A stretch of 20,000 nt of DNA from Chrysomallon squamiferum. Lineage: Eukaryota > Mollusca > Gastropoda > Neomphalida > Peltospiridae. A model generated the notes under the pieces. The model was not told the DNA's origin. It searched no databases and saw only the letters and a program-made list of their open reading frames with translations. Shown in pieces: positions 1-9,109 of this stretch. The stretch lies in contig CM022671.1 of NCBI GenBank assembly GCA_012295275.1, positions 34,561,683 through 34,581,682 on the forward strand, in the 5' to 3' direction. The position numbers and the translations under genes are program-made. Position 1 is the stretch's first letter, and each line of letters opens with the position of its first letter.

Positions 1-60
1 CAACAACAATAACTACAACAACAACAGCAGCAGCAACAACAATAATGATTATGATAAAAG
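1..60. repeat. Degenerate CAA/CAG/AAT trinucleotide repeat
   Basis: The window opens inside a trinucleotide array of CAA, CAG and AAT units that decays into unique sequence near base 50. It resembles the AAT-to-AAC compound arrays seen elsewhere in the window, for example near 6416-6515. It is truncated by the window edge, so its true length is unknown. Confidence 0.8.
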
Positions 61-511
61 TTGCAGAAATGATGATATGAATACACATGTTTATTATAAA
101 ATAACTTCATATAAATTCGAAATTGTCCCCATAGTTAACTCTAAATAGTCGTATTTCTAAAATAACTGATAATCAGCGTTTGAAAAATGTCAAAACGCTA
201 TTAAGAACGGGTTTTAAATAACTATAGCTATATGAAGTGAGCGTAGAAGAGTCTGAACAGAACACAAGAAATTGCCGTGAACTAGTAAAACAGATTTATC
301 TTGTGTACGATTCTGAACAATCAGCTCTGTCTATCGGGAGTAATGTTCTGTCATTCTGAAACCTAGAAACTGTAAGAACTGACATTTTAGTATCTTATTA
401 AGAATAATAATAAACCTGAAATTGTGATAGAGTTCGTAGGGTTAATGATCCAGAACGCAAATAATCATGATGCCAAACGCAAATATATAGGACTGTACAA
501 AAAGGAATTAG
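61..511. other. Unique AT-rich DNA, nothing recognised
   Basis: Stops are frequent on both strands. I saw no splice-site pair bounding an open frame, no RNA gene and no tandem repeat. The last bases run into the target-site duplication of the adjoining mobile element. Confidence 0.6.
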
Positions 512-519
512 GCCTAAAT
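512..519. repeat. Left 8-bp target-site duplication GCCTAAAT
   Basis: GCCTAAAT directly precedes the CAGGGGTGCC terminus. An identical copy directly follows the other terminus at 1330-1337. A perfect 8-bp duplication is the signature length for hAT-superfamily insertion. Confidence 0.88.
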
Positions 520-656
520 CAGGGGTGCCTATGCTTTTTTTGGTTTGTAAGCTACTTTTTAAATGACCAAGTCAAAATGATCTACCTACAATAAAAACGC
601 GAAGTATTTATTATGGCTGCAGGGCGGATGATAGGCTATTTTGTTTAGTGTCATGC

Positions 657-1288
657 GATCTACCCACACTGTCTGTGCGATCTACCCACACTGTCTGTGC
701 GATCTACCCACACTGTCTGTGCGATCTACCCACACTGTCTATGTGATCTACCCACACTGTATGTGCGATCTACCCACACTGTATGTGCGATCTACCCACA
801 CTGTATGTGTGATCTACCCACACTGTCTGTGCGATCTGACCACACTGTCTGTACGATCTACCCGCACTGTCTATGCGATCTACCCACACTGTCTATGCGA
901 TCTACCCACACTGTATGTGCGATCTACCCACACTGTCTATGTGATCTACCCACACTGTCTATGTGATCTACCCACACTGTCTATGTGATCTACCCACACT
1001 GTCTATGAGATCTACCCACAGTCTATGTGATCTATCCACACTATGAGATCTACCCACACTGTCTGTGTGATCTACCCACACTGTCTATGCAATCTACCCA
1101 CACTGTCTGTGTGATCTACCCACACTGTCTATGCGATCTACCCACACTGTCTATGCAATCTACCCACACTGTCTGTGTGATCTACCCACACTGTCTATGC
1201 AATCTACCCACACTGTCTGTGTGATCTACCCATACTGTCTATGTGATCTACCCGCACTGTCTATGTGATCTACCCACACTGTCTATGC
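657..1288 (+). repeat. 22-bp minisatellite, 29 units, inside the hAT-type element
   Basis: I count 29 tandem units of the form GATCTACCCACACTGT plus a variable six-base end. The ends seen are CTGTGC, CTATGT, ATGTGC, ATGTGT, CTATGC, CTGTGT, CTATGA and CTGTAC. Two units are shortened: one of 20 bp and one of 18 bp, adjacent near 1013-1050. ATGTGC/ATGTGT ends occur only in the left part (units 5-7 and 12). In the right part, units ending CTATGC alternate with units that begin AATC and end CTGTGT. All three forward frames are largely open with a 22-residue period, because 66 nt are three units, but this is composition and not coding evidence. Confidence 0.95.
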
Positions 1289-1298
1289 AATCAACCGG

Positions 1299-1312
1299 TC
1301 GATCGCGATCGA
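1299..1312. repeat. 14-bp perfect palindrome TCGATCGCGATCGA
   Basis: This self-complementary sequence lies between the last minisatellite unit and the right terminus of the hAT-type element. It is unusually CpG-rich for this AT-rich window. Subterminal motifs of this sort can be transposase-binding or structural sites, but that role is inferred only. Confidence 0.8.
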
Positions 1313-1329
1313 TGTATTGGGCACCACTG

Positions 1330-1337
1330 GCCTAAAT
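1330..1337. repeat. Right 8-bp target-site duplication GCCTAAAT
   Basis: It is identical to 512-519 and abuts the terminal CTG of the element exactly, with no extra base. Confidence 0.88.
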
Positions 1338-1990
1338 GATATATACCACAGCATCCTCATACTTACGATGGATTCACGTAACATGATTCAGTACTAGAAT
1401 ATAGGATTCAAGCTGTAGGATTTAAGATCACAGAACTGAGGACGAGGATTCGTTGACATGATTCAGCACAGAGAATTTTGGAATAGGACTGAGGCTAAAA
1501 GGGTTTTAGATAGCTTAAGAGCAGGACGCATTTCTAAGACAGAGGACGCCAGATATCTAATTCCTCGAAGACTCTGGTCTTTTCAGCAGAACGTAACGCT
1601 TGTTTTCAGCCGTTTCCCTGACACACTTTCATTAAACGGCGCACGTAAACCGTCTGACTGGCCAATAACGTGCTACGATTCATGGCTCTCGCTACCAGAG
1701 CCTTCGAGTGGAAATTCTCTTTATCGAATTTGCATGCAAATAAGGCTGGGTCGGACAGTTTAGAGAGATCGGGCGCGGCGTTACATCACAATTAAAATCT
1801 CCCAAAGTGTCAGAGCCGAGCTGTGATGACGCACACTCGCCACAGACTCTGTGTCTACACGTCTACGTGTTGACAGACAAACCCGCCGATAAAGGAACAA
1901 AATGGAATAAAAGACCGGAACTGGGAACGAGTGCAAAAAGGAAGATGCACACATTAACTGCAAAAATTATTGTCATTTTCTTGCTGTTGT
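1338..1990. other. Unique sequence with promoter-like motifs; a 101-codon open frame of doubtful meaning
   Basis: This is less AT-rich than its surroundings. It holds an open frame from 1458 to 1763 (+) that resembles no family I know and has no obvious splice signals or homopolymer bias. I do not call it a gene. GATTC-rich segments near 1371-1408 and 1448-1485 share an imperfect direct repeat around CATGATTCAG. It also includes a GGCCAATAAC box near 1660, a six-base-pair hairpin (GGCTCT 1684-1689 with AGAGCC 1697-1702), a palindromic octamer pair at 1728-1741, and a CRE-like TGATGACGCA near 1823-1832. Confidence 0.4.
1728..1741. promoter_or_regulatory. Palindromic double octamer ATTTGCATGCAAAT
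   Basis: This is a perfect 14-bp palindrome in which ATTTGCAT and its reverse complement ATGCAAAT overlap. The octamer is the established binding motif of POU-domain (Oct) factors, and a palindromic arrangement permits dimer binding. No transcription start is evident nearby, so the regulatory role is inferred from the motif alone. Confidence 0.35.
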
Positions 1991-1995
1991 TGTTT

Positions 1996-2056
1996 TTCTT
2001 ATTTTTTTTTTTTATTTATTTATTTCTTTTTTTTTTTTTTTTTTTTTTTTGTTTGT

Positions 2057-2087
<31 letters not shown>

Positions 2088-2094
2088 TCTTATT

Positions 2095-2129
<35 letters not shown>

Positions 2130-2150
2130 TCTTATTTTATTTATTCATCA
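1996..2150 (+). repeat. Poly(T) tract and (TTTA)n array with duplicated block
   Basis: A T-rich run of about 55 bp leads into (TTTA)n. The array contains two successive blocks that each end in the interruption TTATCTTATTTTA. This points to duplication of a unit of about 40 bp within the microsatellite. Open frames here are low-complexity Phe/Tyr/Leu/Ile translations and are spurious. Confidence 0.92.
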
Positions 2151-2845
2151 ATCTGTCGGCATCATATCCGTCTTTCCGCCTATATTTATCACGGACAGAA
2201 CAGCTGTCGCACGCCTGAACGGACACCCGCCGCCCACATCTCTCTGAGCCAGACGTTTACGTCATTTCTCAACATTTCAACACCTTCCGATCCTCTCTGC
2301 GGCTGTTCGTCCTTCTGTCTTTTCCTTCACATAAAATTTGACGACTGATCCCATCGACCGTTAAAAGAATCACTTGTACACACTCTTCCCCATCCATCAC
2401 TCCTTTCATCCGTCCGTCACTGTGTCCGTCCGCTCGTGTTTTCATCCATCAAACCGCAGATCGATGGAGTAGCTTACGAATGTTCAAAAATGAAGAGCAC
2501 GTTCTTCCTCCGCGAGTTTGTAAACACTCGCTCACAGTTCTCACTCGAAGCATTTCAAAATCCATCCATCTATGTCGAAGTTGCACGCAGTAATGTCAAA
2601 ATAAGTATTTATCTCTCGGATCAAGGCGGGGAGAGCCGAACTTTAAAGATTCTTGGATAGATAGAGGAGCAGAGATCACACGGTTAGATAATAGAAACCT
2701 ACGCTAAAAATATGCACGTAAAGTATGCTCAGAAATGCTAATGATTTCTCTGCGTGTAGAGATACAGGATTATAAATAGACACTGACACCACAATGGAGC
2801 ACTGTCTTAATACTGACAGGTAATTAGATAATGTACTTTTACAGG
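2151..2845. other. Unique sequence, no supported gene
   Basis: The region is pyrimidine-rich on the plus strand with scattered CATC/CGTC tetramers between about 2380 and 2450. It contains a 74-codon open frame (2436-2660, +) that starts within this repeat-like stretch and matches nothing I recognise. No convincing splice-site pair frames it. A TTACGTCA CRE variant lies near 2256-2263. Confidence 0.45.
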
Positions 2846-2849
2846 TATA

Positions 2850-3102
2850 TCAAACACAAACATGCATGCATACATATACATATTACATAAGAACATGGAT
2901 ACATGTACATACATACATGCAAGCATAAAATTACATATAACACACACACACAGACACACATACAAAATATCACACACACACACACACTCTCTCACACAGA
3001 CACACATACATACACACACACACACACTCTCTCACACAGACACACATACATACACACACACACACACACTCTCTCACACAGACACACATACATACACACA
3101 CA

Positions 3103-3143
<41 letters not shown>

Positions 3144-3146
3144 TCA
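2850..3146 (+). repeat. CA-rich compound repeat with 40-42-bp higher-order period
   Basis: CA/TA-rich sequence becomes an array in which CTCTCTCACACAGACACACA, followed by TACATA and (CA)n, recurs with starts near 2987, 3027 and 3069. It finishes in (CA)n up to about 3140. The spacing of 40 then 42 bp shows that a composite unit was duplicated, with the (CA)n part varying in length. Confidence 0.92.
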
Positions 3147-3590
3147 TACAAAATATGCCTACACCATTTTGCATTCAAGTATTCAGTTTTTCGTAAATCT
3201 CTTTCCTTTTACCTTCAACGATCGCATCACAAGATGCTCAATCTTTGTTTGCAATAAGGAGACAGACGAACTAACTTTAACGATTTGGTTTAGTTTCGTG
3301 ACCCAGCCCTAATGAACTGATCTATATGAAATTGTTTTTAAACACCGTCGACAGTTAAAATATTGATAAAACGAAGAAAATGTTCGTGCACTCACGTAAC
3401 GAGACAGCCACGAGACGATTATTTACTTTATCAAAAAGTGCGACTGTCTCACCTGTTTAGTTATTAGTATAACGTATTTTGTATATATCATATATATATC
3501 TTAGTCATATTTTCAACTCTGATGAAAAAAAATTTGAAAAAGGAATATAAAATAAATTATAGTAAGTTAAAAAAATGTATTATTATTATT
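3147..3590. other. Unique AT-rich DNA, nothing recognised
   Basis: There are frequent stops on both strands and no RNA-like structure that I can support. It sits between the CA compound repeat and the first (GA)n tract. Confidence 0.55.
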
Positions 3591-3598
3591 AAGATGAG

Positions 3599-3602
<4 letters not shown>

Positions 3603-3674
<72 letters not shown>
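3603..3674 (+). repeat. (GA)36 dinucleotide tract
   Basis: An uninterrupted GA run of about 72 bp. It translates as Arg/Glu on the plus strand and Ser/Leu on the minus strand, which accounts for the low-complexity frames across it. Confidence 0.97.
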
Positions 3675-3678
<4 letters not shown>

Positions 3679-3781
3679 ATTTGTTTTGTATAAAAACAGA
3701 ACATGAAAATTATATTTATTTATTTCAATTATCTGTTTATATCTCCGTCGTACATACACAGGAACACATAATTTAAATATA

Positions 3782-3784
<3 letters not shown>

Positions 3785-3823
<39 letters not shown>

Positions 3824-3826
3824 GAG

Positions 3827-3890
<64 letters not shown>
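3785..3890 (+). repeat. Compound (AC)n - (AG)25 - (ACAG)n repeat
   Basis: (AC)n runs to about 3821, followed by AAAGAGACAC, then pure AG at 3831-3880, then a few ACAG units. It lies about 110 bp after the (GA)36 tract. Confidence 0.95.
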
Positions 3891-4235
3891 GCAAAAACAT
3901 TGAAATTAAATGTCGTTCTCGGAACGATAAACAAAATGAACTGCAGTGAGCACACAGTGCCTTATTGTAACGCCTTGTTTAATTGGTCAATCCGGTAATG
4001 CACACCTCGGGGCAAGGTTATCGTGACGGAACCAATTTCGCGACAAGCCCAAGACCAGACGTGTCGACATCTGGGGATTACAAACTTTATTACACAAATT
4101 GCTGGGCCAAATGCAATAACTTCTCGGAAATTGTCATCTATGACGTTACACTAATAGAGTCTGTTATACTCATTTACAAATTAGACGGACTTAAAGGATT
4201 TTTGTAGTGGTGCCAAAAATGTCACTTTAAAGAAA
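3891..4235. other. Unique sequence, no supported gene
   Basis: This is mixed-composition DNA with a 74-codon open frame (3983-4207, +). The frame has no recognisable domain and no clear splice or start context, so it is not called as a gene. Confidence 0.45.
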
Positions 4236-4400
4236 ATTGAAAATAATAATAATAATAATTACAATAATAACAATAATAATGATAATAATAATAAATAAAT
4301 AAATAAATAAATGACAATTTTATTTTATTTTACTTTATTTTATCGCTTTATATTCGTTTATTTATTTATTTACATTCACTTATCGATTTATTTTTCCAGT
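4236..4400 (+). repeat. (AAT)n / (AATA)n followed by TTTA-rich sequence
   Basis: AAT units become AATA units to about 4311. The sequence then switches to TTTTA/TTTA-rich DNA to about 4400. The A-rich and T-rich halves are roughly complementary and could fold back on each other. Confidence 0.85.
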
Positions 4401-4466
4401 CATTTAATTTTGCATTAAACTCCCAACACTTTCGCTATTCATCCAAAATCAACCACACACACACTG

Positions 4467-4487
4467 AAAAAAAAAAAAAAAAAAAAA
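4467..4487 (+). repeat. Poly(A) run of 21
   Basis: An isolated A21 after a short ACAC stretch. It could be the tail of an old retroposed copy, but I found no matching body or flanking duplication. Confidence 0.8.
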
Positions 4488-4499
4488 GGAGGCTATTAT

Positions 4500-4795
4500 A
4501 TGACTTTTATTGTGTATAAAGCCACAACACGAAAATGATAGCAGTTTGACGCTGTATTGATTTTCTCGCCGCTGTTGTGAATAGAACCCGAGATTACGCG
4601 CTCTGACGTTAATGACAGAAACACATCTGAGTTAATAGACATTCGTCAGACCGAGGCTGCACGCTCTACTGGTTACTTGGTGACTAGCTCTAGGACAAAT
4701 ATCAGCAGATTCGAACAATTAGCGTTCGTTCTGTTAAAACGGTTTATTAAAATGGTAGGCAACGTTGTGAGTTTATTTTATTTTATTTTTTTAAA
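4500..4795. other. Unique sequence with weak tRNA-like resemblance on the minus strand
   Basis: On the minus strand GTTCTATTC fits the B-box consensus at 8 of 9 positions and lies about 46 nt after a TAACTCAG A-box-like start, but the arms do not pair as tRNA. It may be a decayed SINE, and I do not call it as one. A 62-codon open frame from 4677 ends in low-complexity Ile codons and is not supported. Confidence 0.25.
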
Positions 4796-4893
4796 TTTAT
4801 TTATCATCATCATCATCATCATTATTATTATGTATGATTTAATATCCCCCCTCTACATAGTTTAAAACCCTTGTATTCGATTTTCATTTATAC

Positions 4894-4980
4894 GCTTATA
4901 CTACGTAATGGTTAAGACTCATAGTTTGAGACTGGCAGGTATGCAGATCGATCCCAGTGCCGGGAGTGTGTGTCCTGTTT
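4894..4980 (+). mobile_element. tRNA-derived SINE-like head (Pol III A and B boxes)
   Basis: An A-box-like segment ends in TAATGGTTAAGA (A-box start about 4901). A B box GATCGATCC at 4946-4954 fits GWTCRANNC at every position. The separation of about 45 bp equals that of a real tRNA gene. The stretch between, GACTCATAGTTTGAGACTGG, is like degenerate D and anticodon arms, but no cloverleaf closes cleanly. This favours a SINE head over a functional tRNA. Sequence after the head (GTGCCGGGAGTGTGTGTCC) resembles a SINE body, and its 3' end is not resolvable from a single copy. Confidence 0.6.
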
Positions 4981-4989
4981 AGAATTAAG

Positions 4990-6235
4990 CGGGAAAAAAT
5001 GAAAATCATGCAGTTTAATTGATAAAAAAATTTCTAACAGGCTGGAGATAACATATTATCAGTACAGCTTACCTAACATTCTAATAGTCTAATTTAAAAT
5101 ACTAATACTGTTGTGAATGGATTATGAATAAGACCGAAACATGTTTGAACCTTCGGCGAAATGTTTAAAATGGCGGAGTGATTTATCGTATTCATTTATA
5201 TCCAGTCAAAATAGCAAAACAAATGTTCTTTATTTATTTCATGCTAATGTTTTAATTCCGTAATCAGTTAATCAATTTTCTTAATAATCATTAGACCAGT
5301 AAACAGTATAATTAAATTTTCTAACTACTGCCAAATGCTTTTTTTCTTCTTTTTTTTCTGTTTTCGGAAGAATTTCGGCGCTATAGAATGAAAGAAATTT
5401 ATTTGAGGAAAAAAAAAAAACAGAGACAGCATGGAAAACAGACAGAAAAAAGGGGATTAAGAAGGATATAAAGGCAAAACCATAAACAGGCAGGAAGACA
5501 GAAAATAGAAAGAGGGAGCAAAGGAAAAGTAAAAGAGAAATGGACTGAGAACGGAAATATTTCACGTTTGTAGTTCAGTACCTACAGACTTTTTCGATTT
5601 ATCAGTGATACAAAAAACGCTAGAAGGATTGAGTTGTTAGGAAACATTTACAGACTCAGTCTTACGAGGATTTTGATACATTCGTACAAAGAATGCATAT
5701 CGGATTTAACTAATGCTAAACTCATTTTTTATATAATAATTTTGTATAATATTTTCTTTGCATTTTTATTTATTTATTTATTTTTCTAAATTAATTTATT
5801 GTCTATTCTGTAACATTTCAAAGAAATGAAATCAAAGTTTATCGTATATTGGAAGAATTTCGCAGATGTATATTATTACATTCTACAGTGTTCCAATTTT
5901 CACCCCTAGAAAAAAAAAATCTAAATAAAATTATGCTGTTTGCTGAATGTATCGCAATTACAGTGTTTGAAATCTAATTTCTGCCTGTGTCCTGTTCGAT
6001 TGACGTTGTCTGTATACGGTGACAGAAAAGTAGTGATTATCTGTGCATGCTGAAGTCGAGATTTCAGAAAGTACAGTTTTTGCATCCCTATTTCAAAATG
6101 ATGTTTATGTGTTTTTACAAAGCAATAAGCGGAAAGCACCAAAAAAATAAAAATAAAAGCGATGGGAAAAGGAAACATTTAATACAAATGTCAAATGTGA
6201 ATTAAAATAAGCAATAACAACCATAAAAAAAAGTA
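4990..6235. other. Unique AT-rich DNA, nothing recognised
   Basis: The region contains purine-rich sequence at about 5400-5550, a short (TTTA)n near 5765-5785 and long A/T runs. On the minus strand the latter supplies AATAAA-type hexamers that could serve as polyadenylation signals if the 6541-7531 exon were terminal. No open frame here has coding character. Confidence 0.5.
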
Positions 6236-6239
6236 TTAA

Positions 6240-6319
6240 TTAAATAAAATAATCAATAAATGAATGAATGAATTAATGAATAAAAATTATAATTAAACAG
6301 ACAGTCGGACGGACGGACG

Positions 6320-6369
<50 letters not shown>

Positions 6370-6416
6370 TAGATAATGATGATGATCACGAAGATGATAA
6401 AAACGATGATGATGGC

Positions 6417-6447
<31 letters not shown>

Positions 6448-6515
6448 GTAACAGCCACAGCAACAACAACAACAACAACAACAACAGCAATAACAACAAC
6501 AATAACCACAACAAA
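6240..6515 (+). repeat. Compound microsatellite: GAAT, CGGA, CAGA, GAT, AAT, AAC
   Basis: Blocks follow one another almost without unique sequence. GAAT units lie near 6260-6280, GGAC units at 6306-6326, CAGA units to about 6370, GAT units near 6375-6410, (AAT)n at 6416-6447 and (AAC)n to about 6510. The block begins about 25-30 bp beyond the exon donor. On the transcribed minus strand it would appear as a (GTT)n(ATT)n...(TCTG)n run early in the intron. Confidence 0.93.
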
Positions 6516-6534
6516 AGATAAAACTGTATTTGAT

Positions 6535-6543
6535 AATTACCTA
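6535..6543 (-). promoter_or_regulatory. 5' splice site (donor) AG|GTAATT overlapping a stop codon
   Basis: On the minus strand the sequence AATAG|GTAATTATC gives a good donor. The reading frame across the junction is AGG TAA, so leaving the intron in place would stop translation one codon past PDN. Confidence 0.65.
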
Positions 6544-7531
6544 TTGTCCGGGTTCTCCATGATGGATTCCAGGTCAGAAATGGACCCGGTGTCATCCGAC
6601 AGCACCATAGGCATCCGCTTTCTGCTTTGAGGCGGAGACTGGAACTGGAAGATGATGCTGGGGTCGGACTTGCGCGACCTTTCCGAGTAGCTTTCCCTGA
6701 ACCTCGTTAACTCGCAGTTGTATTTGTAGTTGTCCACGTGCCCCAGAGAACTGGGTCTCTGAGTTCGAGTCCGACCGCCGTGCCTCTCGTTTCGCAGGCA
6801 GACGGGACTGATTTGGGAGTAGTAGCCGTCGTCGCGACCACTGCTGCTCACGCTGCTCTGTCTGCCGTGGCTGTGGTTGATGTTGCACTGGACAGAGACG
6901 TCGCGTTGCCATGGAAAGCGGGCGTCGTAGGTGTCGCCGATGATGTCCCATTTGCGATAGTGCGAGACGTCGGAGGTATTGTCGCTCTGGCTCCGTTTTA
7001 AATTGTATCTGTCCGAAGACATTTCGTCTGTTTCCGTTGTGCTTGGCTCGTCGACCGGTATCGAACTTTCACGAAGAAGGCCGAAGTGGTGCTGCTGCTG
7101 CTGGGAACTTGATTCGTTGGGCCATTCGGAATTCACAGTGTCGTCGTTCTCGTACGATCTGTTGGAAGAAATGCACGACGTCGACTTCGACGACAGCGCC
7201 GCATACCTCGCTCTCAGCCCGTTGCGTCTGTCTACGTACGAATTTGTTACTTTCGTTCTAGTTTGACCGTTCGGGCTAGCCTGACCGTTTCGTGACTTTT
7301 CTTCGGGAAGCTCGTCATTGGTCGGGGATGTTCGGTAACCTTCGCAATCGTCAACGGAACTGGACGTTCCCGACCAACTCGATCTGTTGAAAAGGTGTTT
7401 CTGCCGAGTTTTGATGTCGATGGGCGGACGTCGGCGCCGTGGTGGGACTGCGGGGACGGAGTTTTTCTTAATGGTGGAGTCGCTGCCGTTCTCATCAGCG
7501 TGTTCCTGAACGCTTGCTAGATAATCGTCAC
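6541..7531 (-). CDS. Large coding exon of an unrecognised Ser/Arg-rich protein
   Basis: The open frame spans the whole 991-nt block on the minus strand: 2 nt, 329 codons, 2 nt. The upstream edge is a strong acceptor, a pyrimidine tract (TTTTTCTTTTTTCTCAG) ending at 7532. The downstream edge is AG|GTAATT at 6541/6540. GC content is clearly higher than the flanks, and codons lack the repeat bias of the spurious frames. The translation starts DDYLASVQEH and ends SIMENPDNR. It includes a PAVPPRRRR segment (residues 26-34) that fits an SH3-ligand PxxPxR pattern, a QQQQHH run (about 143-148), KRSQSD (about 178-183), many Ser and Arg residues, and an SDDTGSISDLES tail. No folded domain, membrane segment or signal peptide is visible, so this looks like a disordered linker or tail. 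The incoming phase needs one base from the previous exon. The outgoing phase is two bases, and an in-frame TAA sits immediately after the donor. It could therefore also be a terminal exon ending AGG TAA. Family unknown. Confidence 0.85.
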
Positions 7532-7545
7532 CTGAGAAAAAAGAA
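7531..7545 (-). promoter_or_regulatory. 3' splice site (acceptor) of the large exon
   Basis: Read on the minus strand, an almost pure pyrimidine run leads to CTCAG and then the exon base G. It is the strongest acceptor I saw in the window and fixes the upstream exon boundary. Confidence 0.85.
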
Positions 7546-7739
7546 AAATAAGATAGTGAAATTTTTTTTTACAGTTTAAAACTTGTGTTTTCAAACTTCT
7601 CGGTCATTTAAAAGTTAATCTCTTATATAATCACATCCTTTGCCAAGAGCAGCGCATGCCACATTTTTCGATAGCAATTCTGCTAAAAATATAAATAAAC
7701 AAACAAATAAACAAACGAAAAAAGTTTCGTGTGGCTTAC
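7532..7739 (-). other. Putative 208-nt intron
   Basis: If the upstream microexon is real, this intron begins GTAAGC and ends in the strong TTCTCAG acceptor. It is AT-rich, with AAAC/AAAT-type repeats near 7690-7720 on the plus strand and stops in all minus frames. Confidence 0.45.
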
Positions 7740-7756
7740 TTTGGAGCAAGAAACTG
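7740..7756 (-). CDS. Candidate 17-nt coding microexon
   Basis: On the minus strand TGTTCTTTCTCAG precedes CAGTTTCTTGCTCCAAA, followed at once by GTAAGC. An acceptor with a pyrimidine tract and a consensus donor are thus separated by only 17 nt, 208 bp upstream of the large exon on the same strand. The length changes phase from 2 to 1, exactly what the large exon needs, and the joined reading is S-F-L-L-Q-S-D-D-Y-L without a stop. Microexons of 3-27 nt are common in neural genes. The chance co-occurrence of short splice motifs in AT-rich DNA is the main alternative. Confidence 0.4.
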
Positions 7757-9005
<1,249 letters not shown>

Positions 9006-9109
9006 GCTTGTCACTTTCTCTTAGGAATAATAGTCATGAAATGTACTCATCTACACATAATACGAAAATAAATCGATGATAGATTAATTTAGAGTCAGAA
9101 TATTACACT

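Larger units (their letters stand above)
520..1329 (+). mobile_element. Non-autonomous hAT-type DNA transposon with internal minisatellite
   Basis: This 810-bp element starts CAGGGGTGCC and ends GGCACCACTG, whose reverse complement is CAGTGGTGCC. The outermost 10 bp match at 9 of 10 positions. It is flanked by identical 8-bp duplications GCCTAAAT, the length made by hAT transposases. There is no transposase frame, so it could only move with enzyme supplied in trans. The left arm (520-656) is AT-rich and contains GATCTACCTACA at 579-590, a near match to the start of the internal 22-bp repeat. The right arm (1289-1329) carries a 14-bp palindrome and the right terminus. The long frames across the interior are a by-product of the repeat and not genes. 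The superfamily call rests on the termini and the duplication. The single mismatch in the short terminal repeats suggests modest age. Confidence 0.85.

Noticed and set aside
641-1224. Long plus-strand open frames with a 22-residue Cys/His/Pro-rich period
   Set aside because: They arise because the 22-bp unit lacks stops in every forward frame. Frames are broken by indels between units, and the whole array lies inside a non-autonomous transposon.
657-1288. CRISPR array
   Set aside because: The 22-bp units are contiguous with no spacers, and the surrounding DNA is clearly animal nuclear sequence.
1807-2348. Apparent 146-, 82- and 99-codon frames with Phe/Leu/Tyr/Ile runs resembling membrane segments
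   Set aside because: They are translations of poly(T) and (TTTA)n, and there is no bounding gene structure.
4560-4680. Possible minus-strand tRNA gene or SINE
   Set aside because: A and B box-like words exist at plausible spacing, but the stems do not pair and alternative D-arm registers compete. The support is too weak to call.
6592-7001. Additional open frames on both strands over the large exon
   Set aside because: They are shadows of the real minus-strand frame. Only the frame spanning 6541-7531 fits both splice borders.
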